From Dyadobacter sp. CY356 (GTDB lineage: Bacteria > Bacteroidota > Bacteroidia > Cytophagales > Spirosomataceae), in NCBI RefSeq assembly GCF_021440195.1, contig NZ_JAJTSZ010000011.1, positions 124,001-188,000 on the forward strand: a stretch of DNA of 64,000 nt, read 5' to 3'. The translations under genes and the position numbers were made by a program. The notes under the pieces are model-generated. The model saw only the letters and a list, made by a program, of their open reading frames with translations. It had not been told where the DNA came from and did no database searches. This document shows positions 15,572 to 24,418 of the stretch, piece by piece (position 1 is the stretch's first letter; the number at the start of each line of letters is the position of its first letter).

Positions 15572-17275
15572 ATGAGCCAGGAAATTCCGGAAAAGCCCGT
15601 CAGCAATTCAAAATCTGTCATCCGTTTACCCATTATTATCAGCATTACGCTGGCTGCCGGTATGTTACTGGGCAGTACTTTTTTTAGCGGAGGCAAAAAG
15701 CTGACCGACGTGGCAAAAGGTTATGCCAAATTCCGGGAAGTTTTGCTGCTGGTGGAAAATAATTACGTTGATTCTGTCAATACTGAAGAGCTTGTGGATT
15801 ATTCAATTTCTAAAATGCTGGAAAAGCTGGATCCCCATACGGCGTATTTTAATACGGAAGAAGCGACAGCGGCGAGGTCGCAGCTGGATTCAGGATTTGA
15901 CGGCATTGGTGTAGAATTTAACATTTATAATGATACGGTTTATGTCGTAACACCATTAAGCGGTGGCCCTTCTGAAACTGTTGGTGTTCAAAGCGGCGAT
16001 AGAATTCTTAAAGTAAATAAGGAAATACTTTCTGCGCCAGGCGTTACCAATGCCCAGGTCTACAAATTACTGCGTGGCAAACGCGGAACAAAGGTTACGC
16101 TTACCATTGAACGGCTTGGTTTAAAAGATAAATTAAACTTTGAAGTGGTGCGTGACCGGATTCCTACCTACTCCGTCGATGCGGCTTACATGGTTGATAA
16201 GGAAATTGGTTACATTAAAGTGACCCGTTTTTCGGAAACAACTTTTGACGAATTCAAAACCGCGTTAAGTACGCTGAAAGCCGCCGGTTTAAAAAAACTT
16301 GTGCTCGACCTTCGCGGAAATCCGGGCGGTTATATGGAGCGCGCCACTAGTATTGCCGATGAATTTATTTCGGGCGATAAATTATTGGTGTACACCGAAG
16401 GAAAAGACAGTCGCTTTGACCGGAAAACGCGTTCGCATGTAGAAGGTGGTTTTGAGCAGGGAGCATTGGTGGTTCTGGTGGATGAAGGCAGTGCGTCGGC
16501 ATCTGAAATTTTGGCCGGTGCGTTGCAGGATCATGATCGTGCGCTGGTAGTAGGCCGCCGTTCCTATGGAAAAGGATTGGTGCAAATGCCGATCAAACTT
16601 TCGGACGGTGCAGAATTACGTTTGACAATTTCCAGATATTATACGCCAAGTGGCCGCAGTATCCAGAAGCCTTACCAAATGGGTAAAGGTGAAGATTATA
16701 ACCAGGATCTGACGCACAGATACGACAGCGGTGAGTTTTTCAATGCGGACAGTATCAAATTTGATAAAACAAAAGCATATAAAACAGATGGCGGAAGAAC
16801 TGTTTATGGCGGCGGCGGCATTATGCCGGATGTTTTTGTACCGCGCGATACGCTTATGAACAGTAAGTATTTGTTTGAGCTTTATGCCAAAAATATTATT
16901 CGTGAATATGCACTTCGCTATGCGAATGAAAATCAGAAACAACTTGAAAAACAGACTTTTCCGGAATATTTAAAAACTTTCCAGATTTCTGATGACATGA
17001 TTTCCGAGCTTGTAAAAGACGCAACAAGATCCGGAATCAAGTTGAATGAAAAAGAGTTGAACCGCTCAAAACCAGTTATTCAATCGCAGACCAAAGCCAT
17101 TATTGGTCGTTATGTCTGGGGAAGAAAGCATAAAAATGGTTTGAACAACGAGATATACGAAGTGCTGAATCCAATGGATAATGTGTATCAAAATGCTTTG
17201 AAACAGTTTGGCAAAGCTACTGAGCTGGAAAATGGGAATTTCAGCAGTTTGAACACGAAAAAAATTGATAAATAG
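15572..17275 (+). CDS. S41-family C-terminal processing peptidase (CtpA/Prc type)
   Basis: Envelope serine protease that trims or degrades proteins from their C-termini. An N-terminal membrane-spanning helix (IIISITLAAGMLLG) anchors it. A PDZ domain occupies about residues 100-185 (FDGIGVEFNIYNDTVYVV), followed by the S41 core with LDLRGNPGGY, the nucleophile within GSASASE (306-312) and the general-base Lys334 in RRSYGKGLVQ. A ~200-residue C-terminal extension follows, common in Bacteroidota members (567 aa). The next gene starts 53 bp downstream but is functionally unrelated. Confidence 0.94.
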   Translation: MSQEIPEKPVSNSKSVIRLPIIISITLAAGMLLGSTFFSGGKKLTDVAKGYAKFREVLLLVENNYVDSVNTEELVDYSISKMLEKLDPHTAYFNTEEATAARSQLDSGFDGIGVEFNIYNDTVYVVTPLSGGPSETVGVQSGDRILKVNKEILSAPGVTNAQVYKLLRGKRGTKVTLTIERLGLKDKLNFEVVRDRIPTYSVDAAYMVDKEIGYIKVTRFSETTFDEFKTALSTLKAAGLKKLVLDLRGNPGGYMERATSIADEFISGDKLLVYTEGKDSRFDRKTRSHVEGGFEQGALVVLVDEGSASASEILAGALQDHDRALVVGRRSYGKGLVQMPIKLSDGAELRLTISRYYTPSGRSIQKPYQMGKGEDYNQDLTHRYDSGEFFNADSIKFDKTKAYKTDGGRTVYGGGGIMPDVFVPRDTLMNSKYLFELYAKNIIREYALRYANENQKQLEKQTFPEYLKTFQISDDMISELVKDATRSGIKLNEKELNRSKPVIQSQTKAIIGRYVWGRKHKNGLNNEIYEVLNPMDNVYQNALKQFGKATELENGNFSSLNTKKIDK

Positions 17276-17328
17276 TTAAAGTGTCGGCTGGGAATTTCTG
17301 TCTGATAAATACAAAATTTAGTTAAATA

Positions 17329-18081
17329 ATGTCCCGAATTGCATTAATAACCGGAGCAACATCCGGCATAGGAAAAGCCACGGCAGAAGCATTCGCTGCG
17401 GCAGGAATCGATCTGATACTTTGCGGCCGTCGCCAGGAAAAACTGGAAAGTTTAGTAACTGAACTGTCTGATAAAGTGAAAGTTACAACTTTACTTTTTG
17501 ACGTCAGAAATAAAAAAGCAGTATTTGATGCCATAACGTCTCTTCCGGAAGAATGGAAAAATATTGATATCCTGATTAACAACGCCGGAAATGCGCACGG
17601 ACTTGGTTCGCTGGATGAGGGCGATACAGACGATTGGGACGCGATGATCGATGGAAATGTAAAAGGATTGCTTTACGTATCAAAAGCAATTATTCCAACA
17701 CTGTTAGCAAATAAAAAGGGACACATTGTCAATATCAGTTCTGTTGCCGGAAAGCAGACTTACATTAACGGAGCTGTGTATTGTGCATCAAAAGCAGCGG
17801 TTGAGGTATTGAGTGAAGGTATGAGGCTGGAATTGACCGAACATGGTATCAAGGTGACAAATGTGGCACCGGGAGCTGTGGAAACAGAATTTTCACTCGT
17901 TCGTTTCAAAGGTGATGAAGAACGCGCTGAGAAAGTTTATCAGGGTTTTGATCCGTTACAGGCAAGTGATATTGCAGATATGATTTTATATGCCGTCAAT
18001 GCACCTGCACGAGTAACGATCGCTGATGTGACCATTCTTGCAGGCGCGCAGTCTGCCGCAACAACGATATACAGAAAGTAA
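17329..18081 (+). CDS. SDR-family NAD(P)-dependent oxidoreductase
   Basis: Classical short-chain dehydrogenase, 250 aa: cofactor motif ITGATSGIGKA at the N-terminus, NNAGNAHG, catalytic Ser in NISSVAGK and YCASK for Tyr and Lys. It resembles the YdfG-type 3-hydroxy-acid dehydrogenases in overall sequence (CGRR after the second strand suggests NADPH preference), but substrate cannot be assigned. It lies in the same direction behind the S41 protease gene and ends at a strong terminator. Confidence 0.9.
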   Translation: MSRIALITGATSGIGKATAEAFAAAGIDLILCGRRQEKLESLVTELSDKVKVTTLLFDVRNKKAVFDAITSLPEEWKNIDILINNAGNAHGLGSLDEGDTDDWDAMIDGNVKGLLYVSKAIIPTLLANKKGHIVNISSVAGKQTYINGAVYCASKAAVEVLSEGMRLELTEHGIKVTNVAPGAVETEFSLVRFKGDEERAEKVYQGFDPLQASDIADMILYAVNAPARVTIADVTILAGAQSAATTIYRK

Positions 18082-18100
18082 CAATTCGCGGGTTTTGCGT

Positions 18101-18152
18101 AATAAAGGGAGATAAACCAAAATTTTATTTGGTATATCTCCCTTTATTTTTT
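18101..18152 (+). terminator. Terminator of the SDR gene
   Basis: A long imperfect stem (AATAAAGGGAGATA / TATCTCCCTTTATT, with additional internal AACCAAA/TTTGGT pairing) ends in a T run. Confidence 0.85.
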
Positions 18153-18179
18153 GTTAAAATAAAATTCTTCATACCTTTG
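18151..18179 (+). promoter_or_regulatory. Promoter of the GntR-family gene
   Basis: TTG at 18151-18153 and TACCTTTG at 18172-18179, 18 bp apart, fit the Bacteroidota -33/-7 consensus; the ATG follows 14 bp later, giving a very short leader. Confidence 0.6.
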
Positions 18180-18193
18180 AAACATCAGATGAT

Positions 18194-18865
18194 ATGATGA
18201 ATAAAGAAAATATTATAAAACGGTTAAGTCTGGCAGATGATGTAGCCAGCAGATTACAGCAAAAGATCCAGGATGGAGATTTTGTGATCGGCGAAAAACT
18301 GCCGACAGAGCCTGAATTAATGGAAATTTTTGGTGTTGGAAGGTCAACGATTCGGGAAGCTGTAAGAAATTTATCAAACGCCGGACTGGTTCGCGTGCAG
18401 CAAGGTTTGGGCACTTTTGTCGAACAAAAACAAATTGCCTCAGAATCTTTAACCGACAGGTTTTTAAGAGCAAAAGGGCAGGAATTAAATGAAATCCGCC
18501 AGCTGTTTGAAATAAAAATTGCTGAAAAAGCGGCACTTAACCGGACAGAAAAGGATATTTCAGAAATGAAAAAATATCTGGCAGAACGCAAAAAACTGGC
18601 ATTGGCCAACATTCCGGATGCCTGTATCGAAGCCGATATAAATTTCCACTTATGCATTGCCACAGCATCTCAAAGTGAAATTCTGCTCGATTTGTATAAA
18701 ACGGTAGCGCGTAATATGAAAGAGTATTTTTCGGGAATATATGTTGATACAGAGAGTTTTATCAATACGCAGGAATATCACGAAGCTTTGCTTCAGAGTA
18801 TTATAGATCAGAATCCACAAAAAGCATGGGAGTGGGCCGCGAGAATAACCGGTCAACCTGTTTAG
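18194..18865 (+). CDS. GntR-family transcriptional regulator, FadR/FCD subfamily
   Basis: The 223-aa regulator has an N-terminal winged helix (GEKLPTEPELMEIFGVGRSTIREAV, then a QGLGTFV wing) and an all-helical FCD ligand domain with the metal-binding pattern around EADINFHLCIA and YHEALL. It precedes the MFS gene by 25 bp in the same direction, so it probably controls that exporter and itself. The ligand is unknown; members of this subfamily usually bind small organic acids. Confidence 0.9.
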   Translation: MMNKENIIKRLSLADDVASRLQQKIQDGDFVIGEKLPTEPELMEIFGVGRSTIREAVRNLSNAGLVRVQQGLGTFVEQKQIASESLTDRFLRAKGQELNEIRQLFEIKIAEKAALNRTEKDISEMKKYLAERKKLALANIPDACIEADINFHLCIATASQSEILLDLYKTVARNMKEYFSGIYVDTESFINTQEYHEALLQSIIDQNPQKAWEWAARITGQPV

Positions 18866-18890
18866 TATCCGTTTTTTAAGCATAATAGTT

Positions 18891-20126
18891 ATGAAAACCA
18901 TCGAAAAAAATCCCTCAGAACCTTATCAACAACCGATTGTCAGCGCAGAACAGGCCGTATTTCCAATCTTATTGGCATTAAGTTTTTCTCATCTTTTAAA
19001 TGATACACTACAATCACTCATTCCATCGATTTATCCGATGGTGAAAGATTCTTTTAAACTGAGCTTTTCTCAAATTGGATTAATCACATTTACATTTCAA
19101 TTAAGTGCATCCGTATTTCAGCCATTAGTAGGGTTATATACCGATAAAAAACCTCAGCCATTTGCCCTCGCAATCGGAATGTGTTTTACCATGCTTGGCC
19201 TGGTTTCATTGTCTATGGCACCTAGTTTTGAGTTTATTCTTCTTTCTGTTGGATTGATCGGAATTGGTTCGGCCGTTTTCCATCCGGAAGCGTCGCGTAT
19301 TGCGCGTATGGCCTCTGGTGGGCGTCATGGTATGGCGCAGTCGCTGTTTCAGGTGGGCGGGAATGCTGGTAGTTCTCTTGGGCCATTGTTAGCGGCTTTG
19401 ATTATTTTGCCATACGGCCGTCATCAGATTATCTGGTTTTCGCTTGTAGCACTAATCGCCATCATCATTTTGTCAAAAGTGGGCGGCTGGTATAAGAAAA
19501 ATATGCATCTGAATCTTAAGAAAGCAGGTGCGGCCACGGGACAGGAATCTTCTCTTAACCTTTCAAAAGGCAAAGTAGCTTTTTCCATTGGTATTTTATT
19601 GATGCTTATTTTTTCAAAATACATCTACATGGCAAGTCTGACGAGCTACTATACTTTTTACCTGATCAATAAATTTGGTATTTCAGTACAAAGCTCTCAA
19701 ATCCATTTATTTATATTCTTGTTTTCTGTTGCAGCCGGAACATTCATTGGTGGACCGGTAGGAGATAAGATTGGCCGGAAATATGTGATATGGATTTCAA
19801 TTCTGGGCGTTGCGCCATTCGCTCTGTTATTACCTTATTGCAATCTCTTCTGGACAGGCGCATTAACCGTGATTATCGGTTTGGTATTGTCATCAGCATT
19901 TTCGGCAATCCTGGTTTATGCACAGGAATTGATTCCAGGTAAAGTCGGAATGGTGGCCGGTTTATTCTTTGGATTTGCCTTTGGAATTGCTGGTATCGGA
20001 TCTGCACTTTTAGGGAAATTAGCAGATAGTACGAGTATTGAATACGTATTTTATGTTTGTTCCTTCTTGCCTCTTATTGGATTATTAACAGGATTCTTGC
20101 CAAATCTTGAACGTAAAAAGGGTTAA
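18891..20126 (+). CDS. MFS transporter of the fosmidomycin-resistance (Fsr) type
   Basis: Inner-membrane secondary transporter, 411 aa, with 12 predicted membrane helices. The N-terminal block (SFSHLLNDTLQSLIPSIYPM, then SQIGLITFTFQLSASVFQPLVGLYTDK) is typical of Fsr-like exporters, and GGPVGDKIGRKYV gives the MFS loop signature. It is likely co-transcribed with the GntR-family regulator. Fosmidomycin itself may not be the natural substrate; E. coli Fsr is the best-known relative. Confidence 0.85.
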   Translation: MKTIEKNPSEPYQQPIVSAEQAVFPILLALSFSHLLNDTLQSLIPSIYPMVKDSFKLSFSQIGLITFTFQLSASVFQPLVGLYTDKKPQPFALAIGMCFTMLGLVSLSMAPSFEFILLSVGLIGIGSAVFHPEASRIARMASGGRHGMAQSLFQVGGNAGSSLGPLLAALIILPYGRHQIIWFSLVALIAIIILSKVGGWYKKNMHLNLKKAGAATGQESSLNLSKGKVAFSIGILLMLIFSKYIYMASLTSYYTFYLINKFGISVQSSQIHLFIFLFSVAAGTFIGGPVGDKIGRKYVIWISILGVAPFALLLPYCNLFWTGALTVIIGLVLSSAFSAILVYAQELIPGKVGMVAGLFFGFAFGIAGIGSALLGKLADSTSIEYVFYVCSFLPLIGLLTGFLPNLERKKG

Positions 20127-20144
20127 ACGCAGCGTTAGGGGAGT

Positions 20145-20195
20145 AAAAAGGAGTTTCGCAGAGATTTTTATTATTCTCTGCGAGACTCCTTTTAT
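20145..20195. terminator. Terminator between the MFS gene and the toxin gene
   Basis: Long stem AAAAGGAGTTTCGCAGAGA / TCTCTGCGAGACTCCTTTT (one mismatch) with an A/T-rich loop and flanking A and T runs; it can serve both convergent genes. Confidence 0.85.
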
Positions 20196-20198
20196 CTA

Positions 20199-20615
20199 TT
20201 AGAGAATATTTAAAAATTCTTTGAGGTTATAAACCGGAAGTGAGGCGATGGCAGATTTTTGAAGGATTTTATCTCTGCTAATAAAAAAATCTATCTTATG
20301 GTGAATAGCAGTATAATATTGAAGGGCGTCTTCAATATCATCAATTCTAGAGTTTAGCGCAGTTAGTGTAATTTCATGTGTGCAATCAATCACTGTAACA
20401 TCTGCTAATAAAATCAGGAGCAACTGTTTTGTTTTTGTAATTCCATATGCCTTAGTTACCCAGTATGCAACAATATGAACAATAGCCGGAGTTACAAAAC
20501 CACGTATCTTTTTTTCAATAATAAGTTGAATTAATTTTTTTGCATCGTTGTAATCTTCTCGTTTTAATAAGAAATCGAGCAAAATATTGGCATCAAGAAA
20601 AATTTTAGAAGCCAT
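20199..20615 (-). CDS. PIN-domain toxin (VapC-like ribonuclease)
   Basis: A 138-aa PIN-domain protein. The N-terminus IFLDANILLDFLL carries the first catalytic Asp (Asp8); further acidic residues are in RIDDIEDALQYYTA and DFFISRDK, as in VapC Mg-dependent RNases. Its ATG overlaps the end of the upstream antitoxin gene by 11 bp, the standard arrangement of a type II toxin-antitoxin module. Target RNA cannot be inferred. Confidence 0.87.
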   Translation of the reverse strand: MASKIFLDANILLDFLLKREDYNDAKKLIQLIIEKKIRGFVTPAIVHIVAYWVTKAYGITKTKQLLLILLADVTVIDCTHEITLTALNSRIDDIEDALQYYTAIHHKIDFFISRDKILQKSAIASLPVYNLKEFLNIL

Positions 20616-20850
20616 ATTTTCCAGCTTGTTCTTCGTAAAATATTTTCTTTAAATCTGTGTCCTTATTGAGTATTGGAGAATCCAGTTTTTCAACTATATC
20701 AATAATGCTTTCTTTCTTCGGAGATGGCTGGGTGATATTTTTGAAATAATCTTCCACCATTTGAGAAATACTGATTTGCTTTGAGGCAGCATATTCCTTG
20801 ACATGCTGAATTAGAGAATCCTCAATTGTCAGATTCAACCTTGTTTTCAT
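20605..20850 (-). CDS. Antitoxin of the PIN-domain module (ribbon-helix-helix/DUF6364-like)
   Basis: An 81-aa protein whose first half (MKTRLNLTIEDSLIQHVKEYAASKQISISQMVEDYF) has the strand-helix-helix layout of RHH DNA-binding antitoxins and matches the DUF6364 style. The charged second half (IFYEEQAGKYGF end) is the likely toxin-binding segment. It lies first in the two-gene operon and presumably represses it through the inverted repeat at 20859-20887. Confidence 0.83.
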   Translation of the reverse strand: MKTRLNLTIEDSLIQHVKEYAASKQISISQMVEDYFKNITQPSPKKESIIDIVEKLDSPILNKDTDLKKIFYEEQAGKYGF

Positions 20851-20858
20851 AAAATAAA

Positions 20859-20887
20859 TATACGCATAATTTATTTTAATACGTATA
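20859..20887. promoter_or_regulatory. Inverted-repeat operator of the toxin-antitoxin operon
   Basis: TATACGCAT (20859-20867) and ATACGTATA (20879-20887) form a near-perfect inverted repeat 9 bp upstream of the antitoxin ATG, the usual place for RHH-antitoxin autoregulation. Confidence 0.45.
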
Positions 20888-20964
20888 ATATTGAATCAAT
20901 AATCTTGATTTGAAAAGCAATAATTCCCTGCGAAACTCCCTTTTTAACTCAATTACCTCTACGT

Positions 20965-21630
20965 TTAAACTCTCAAGATCAAATTCGGATCAGGACACAG
21001 TTCAAGAAAATATTCCCTTTTTTCCAAACTACTCACACCTGGAAAATCTCCTTTATATTCTCCTATTTCACTTATAACCTGAAAATGGAGATGCGGTGGC
21101 CAGTCGCCATTTTCAGGGAAATTGCCAATTGAAGCAATTTTTTCTCCGGCATTTACAGGTTTTCCTTTGTATAAGCCGTCCAAAGATTCAAGCGAAAGAT
21201 GTCCGTATAAAGTATAAAACTCAAATCCACCTAATTCATGTTTTAAAATGATCGTCGGGCCATAATCCCCGAAGTTGTTATTAAATGCAAAACTGTGGAC
21301 TGTTCCAATTAAAGGCGCATAGACTGCTTCTCCCGCTTCTGTCCATATATCAACGCCTAAATGAACACTTCGTGGATTTTCCTGATTTGTAAAATGATCG
21401 CGTTGCCGGTAAATCACACGGTTTTCATCATAACCACCAATACCGATGTATTCATTTTTTGAAAGCATTACCTCAAAAACATAATCAGAAAATACAGCTG
21501 TTTCCGTCAGATCCTGAGCCAGCAAATCTTTATTTGATTCCGAAAAATCAAGTTTTCGATATGGCTTTGGACTTGAAATTATTTTTTCAAAACGAGGATG
21601 TTCGCGTAGTATTTCGGCTAGTATTTTCAT
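20965..21630 (-). CDS. M23-family peptidoglycan DD-metallopeptidase-like protein
   Basis: LytM/M23 zinc peptidase fold: HLGVDIWTEAG (His and Asp ligands), then YTLYGHLS and the C-terminal HLHFQV motif; these are the expected metal and catalytic residues. The 221-aa protein shows no signal peptide, so it may be cytoplasmic and not act directly on the wall; related proteins are known as modules fused to or near aminotransferases. It lies alone on the minus strand, with a spacer to the toxin-antitoxin operon downstream. Confidence 0.85.
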   Translation of the reverse strand: MKILAEILREHPRFEKIISSPKPYRKLDFSESNKDLLAQDLTETAVFSDYVFEVMLSKNEYIGIGGYDENRVIYRQRDHFTNQENPRSVHLGVDIWTEAGEAVYAPLIGTVHSFAFNNNFGDYGPTIILKHELGGFEFYTLYGHLSLESLDGLYKGKPVNAGEKIASIGNFPENGDWPPHLHFQVISEIGEYKGDFPGVSSLEKREYFLELCPDPNLILRV

Positions 21631-21647
21631 TTTATATCAAATCTAAA

Positions 21648-21691
21648 AAAATAAAAAGCAGATCAAACCACGCACAGTGAATTTGATCTGC
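21648..21691 (-). terminator. Terminator of the large zinc metalloprotease gene
   Basis: GCAGATCAAA / TTTGATCTGC stem with a 14-nt loop; on the minus strand it is followed by TTTTTATTTTTTT. Confidence 0.8.
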
Positions 21692-21708
21692 CTGTTTATT
21701 TTGAGTTG

Positions 21709-24279
21709 TTATTTAGGATCCAAGGCTAAATCAATTCTTTGCAAAAGATCTTTTAAATGGTATTTGCTCAATTTATCGGTTTCCAGTGGAATTGCCTTTT
21801 TAATTGAGGCTTTGAGAATCTCCAAATGTCCGCGTGCAACAGAAGGAAGATCTGTCTTATCGAGTTCTACAACGCGTGAATTTGACGCATAGAGCGCTCC
21901 CGCAGGTATCGACACAACAGTTGCCTTGCCAGGTTTTAACAGATCAATCAATTTATCAACATGAATTTTTTGCAGATTTCTACGATAAATATCAATTGCC
22001 TGTCCGCTTTTCACCTCCGACCAAAGTCCTGTATCAATGTCTGTTAACAGATCATCAATGGTATAGTATTTAGCAGAAATTCCTGTTTCCATCAAACGAA
22101 CCGCTCTGTCGCCGGCAAACAAGGAAGTAAGTGCATATTCCTGTAAAGACTTAATAGCTTCCACACCCGACTCAGGTTTTATCTTTTTTAATACATTCTG
22201 GTCCAACAGCCAGGTTGGTGTTTTGAACAGCTGTGTGTTCAGGAAATTCATAGCTTCCTTTTGCGTGGATTTTGGAACAGTAGTGAATCCTTCTTCTTCC
22301 ATATCGTAGGTAACCGGCGTATCATAAATTCCACCAATATTTTTAATGACATGCCCCAAATACCGGCGATACTGAGCAATAACATTACCATACAATTCGT
22401 CCAGTTCCTTATAGCTTTCTCCGTCTTCCCTGCTCCACGTAATTAAATTTGGCAAAATTCTCTTTAAATTTTTAATACCATATTCAGAAGCTTTCATCGC
22501 ATTATCGCTTAGGTCTTCTGTTTGGTATCGCGGATCATACGGGCTGTTTTCCGTTCCAAAATGTAAACTCTGATCCTTGTAAGCCTCTTTCGTCCATTTG
22601 TTCAAAATGGCTTTTTCCTCCTTCAAACTGGTGTTGGGTAAATGGCTATATCCCCACTGAATGGCCCATTTGTCATAATTACCAATTTTTGGAAAAAGAT
22701 TAGTAATACTGTCTTCTGGTTGGGCTACATAATTGAAACGGGCATAGTCCATGATCGAAGACGTATGTCCGTTTTTTTCAAGCCAGGCTTTGTCCCGTAA
22801 TTTTTCCACCGGCGTTGCGAAACTTGCACCCATATTATGTCTTAAACCTAACGTATGCCCAATTTCATGTGACGAGACGAAGCGTACTAGCTGCGCCATT
22901 AATTCGTCATCAAATGTCTTTTTCCGTGCCGCAGGGTCAACCGCAGCGCCCTGGATCATATACCAGTTACGCAGCAAGCGCATCACATTATGATACCAGC
23001 CAATATGGCTTTCAATAATTTCACCACTTCTCGGATCGTGCACATTGGGCCCATAGGCGTTTTGTATATCCGCCGCAAAATATCTGATTACAGAAAAACG
23101 GGCATCTTCAAGGCTCATTGTTGTATCTTTTTCCGGCCAGTATTCTCCGCGTATCGCATTTTTCCAGCCTGCTTTTTCAAAAGCAACCTGCCAGTCGTCA
23201 ACGCCGGCTTTTAAGGCTTTTCTCCATTTTTCAGGTGTTGCAGGATCGATGTAATAGATGATCGGTTTTTTAGGTTCGATCAGCGCTCCGTTTTTCTGAC
23301 GTGCGGCATCTTCTGCATTTTTCGGTTCCAAACGCCAGCGAACTGCAAAAATCTCGTTTTCCGATTTCTGGGATTCTTCTCCAAAAACAGCGTACTGATT
23401 GGCAAAAAAACCGATTCGATTATCAAAGATCCGCTTGCGCATCGGTGCTTTTGGAAGAAGAATTAAGGAAGTATTCAATTCCAAAGTAACCACGCCGGCA
23501 TCATATCCGGATGGTAAATAAGAGCCGACCGTTGGAGTTGGCGACAAAGAAATGGCCGGCGGAATAACTGTAAAAGTTTTTACCGTACGGATTTCTGTGT
23601 TGATAGGATAGGCGCTCATTTTTTCAATATATGAGGCTTCCTTTTTAAATGTAGATAATTTGTGAATCTGTTTTACGATCGGACTTAATGAAAACGTCTG
23701 ATTGTCAGCGTTAAAAAAATCTGTTACTTCAATCACAGAAGATTTTTCATTGTCTCCCTTTTTCAAAGCTTTTATGTCAAAAACACCAATTATCGGATCG
23801 GAATTTGAATTTTTTACAGCCTGGAAAATGGGTTTAGTACTATCCGGACTAGCCATTACAACGGTTTCGGAGCGAAGCAAAATGTTATTATCCTGTCCTT
23901 TTTCCCAGCGCAGCATCTGTCTTTTTACTTCTTCCCCGCCAAAAATCCCGCCACCGGCTGCTGCTTTTGAATAGCGGGTCACAGCCATAATATCTCTGTT
24001 CAGCAAAGTATCCGGAATTTCGAAATACCACTTTTCAGCCATTTTATAAACTGAAATCATCCCTTTCTGACTTTTTGCAGAATCGTCGATAAAATCTTTG
24101 AAATCTTTTGGACTTTTTTTCTTTTCGTCTTTCAACTTGTCTTTGACAGCATCTGCAACGGCATCTACTGCCTTTTCAACTTTTTTTTCGTCTTCTTTTT
24201 TATCTTTTTTCTTTTGAGCCTGGGCAAAAGTAAATGTTAACAGGAAGCATAGGAGCACGAGGACTTTTTTCAATTTCAT
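21709..24279 (-). CDS. Exported zinc-dependent metalloprotease (DUF5117/DUF5118/DUF4953 family)
   Basis: The 856-aa protein has a signal peptide (LKKVLVLLCFLLTFTFAQA) followed by a Lys/Asp-rich segment. The catalytic site HEIGHTLGLRHN (His471, Glu472, His475, third ligand His481) and the downstream SSIMDYARFNY Met-turn define a metzincin-type peptidase. The flanking N- and C-terminal regions match the large Bacteroidota metalloproteases that carry DUF5117, DUF5118 and DUF4953. It probably acts in the periplasm or at the cell surface. It has no partner genes and its own terminator. Confidence 0.9.
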   Translation of the reverse strand: MKLKKVLVLLCFLLTFTFAQAQKKKDKKEDEKKVEKAVDAVADAVKDKLKDEKKKSPKDFKDFIDDSAKSQKGMISVYKMAEKWYFEIPDTLLNRDIMAVTRYSKAAAGGGIFGGEEVKRQMLRWEKGQDNNILLRSETVVMASPDSTKPIFQAVKNSNSDPIIGVFDIKALKKGDNEKSSVIEVTDFFNADNQTFSLSPIVKQIHKLSTFKKEASYIEKMSAYPINTEIRTVKTFTVIPPAISLSPTPTVGSYLPSGYDAGVVTLELNTSLILLPKAPMRKRIFDNRIGFFANQYAVFGEESQKSENEIFAVRWRLEPKNAEDAARQKNGALIEPKKPIIYYIDPATPEKWRKALKAGVDDWQVAFEKAGWKNAIRGEYWPEKDTTMSLEDARFSVIRYFAADIQNAYGPNVHDPRSGEIIESHIGWYHNVMRLLRNWYMIQGAAVDPAARKKTFDDELMAQLVRFVSSHEIGHTLGLRHNMGASFATPVEKLRDKAWLEKNGHTSSIMDYARFNYVAQPEDSITNLFPKIGNYDKWAIQWGYSHLPNTSLKEEKAILNKWTKEAYKDQSLHFGTENSPYDPRYQTEDLSDNAMKASEYGIKNLKRILPNLITWSREDGESYKELDELYGNVIAQYRRYLGHVIKNIGGIYDTPVTYDMEEEGFTTVPKSTQKEAMNFLNTQLFKTPTWLLDQNVLKKIKPESGVEAIKSLQEYALTSLFAGDRAVRLMETGISAKYYTIDDLLTDIDTGLWSEVKSGQAIDIYRRNLQKIHVDKLIDLLKPGKATVVSIPAGALYASNSRVVELDKTDLPSVARGHLEILKASIKKAIPLETDKLSKYHLKDLLQRIDLALDPK

Positions 24280-24370
24280 GAAGTTTGAGAAAGAGTTTTA
24301 GGATTGATATAACAAAAATAGGAATTTGATTGGTATGACAATTAAGTTTTGATTTTGTCAAATAAAAATC

Positions 24371-24395
24371 CAGGAGATAATTTTGATATCTCCTG
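24371..24395 (-). terminator. Terminator of the Ppx/GppA gene
   Basis: Perfect 9-bp stem CAGGAGATA / TATCTCCTG with a 7-nt loop; T-rich sequence follows on the minus strand. Confidence 0.8.
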
Positions 24396-24418
24396 TTAAA
24401 ATCCTGTAATTCAGAAGA

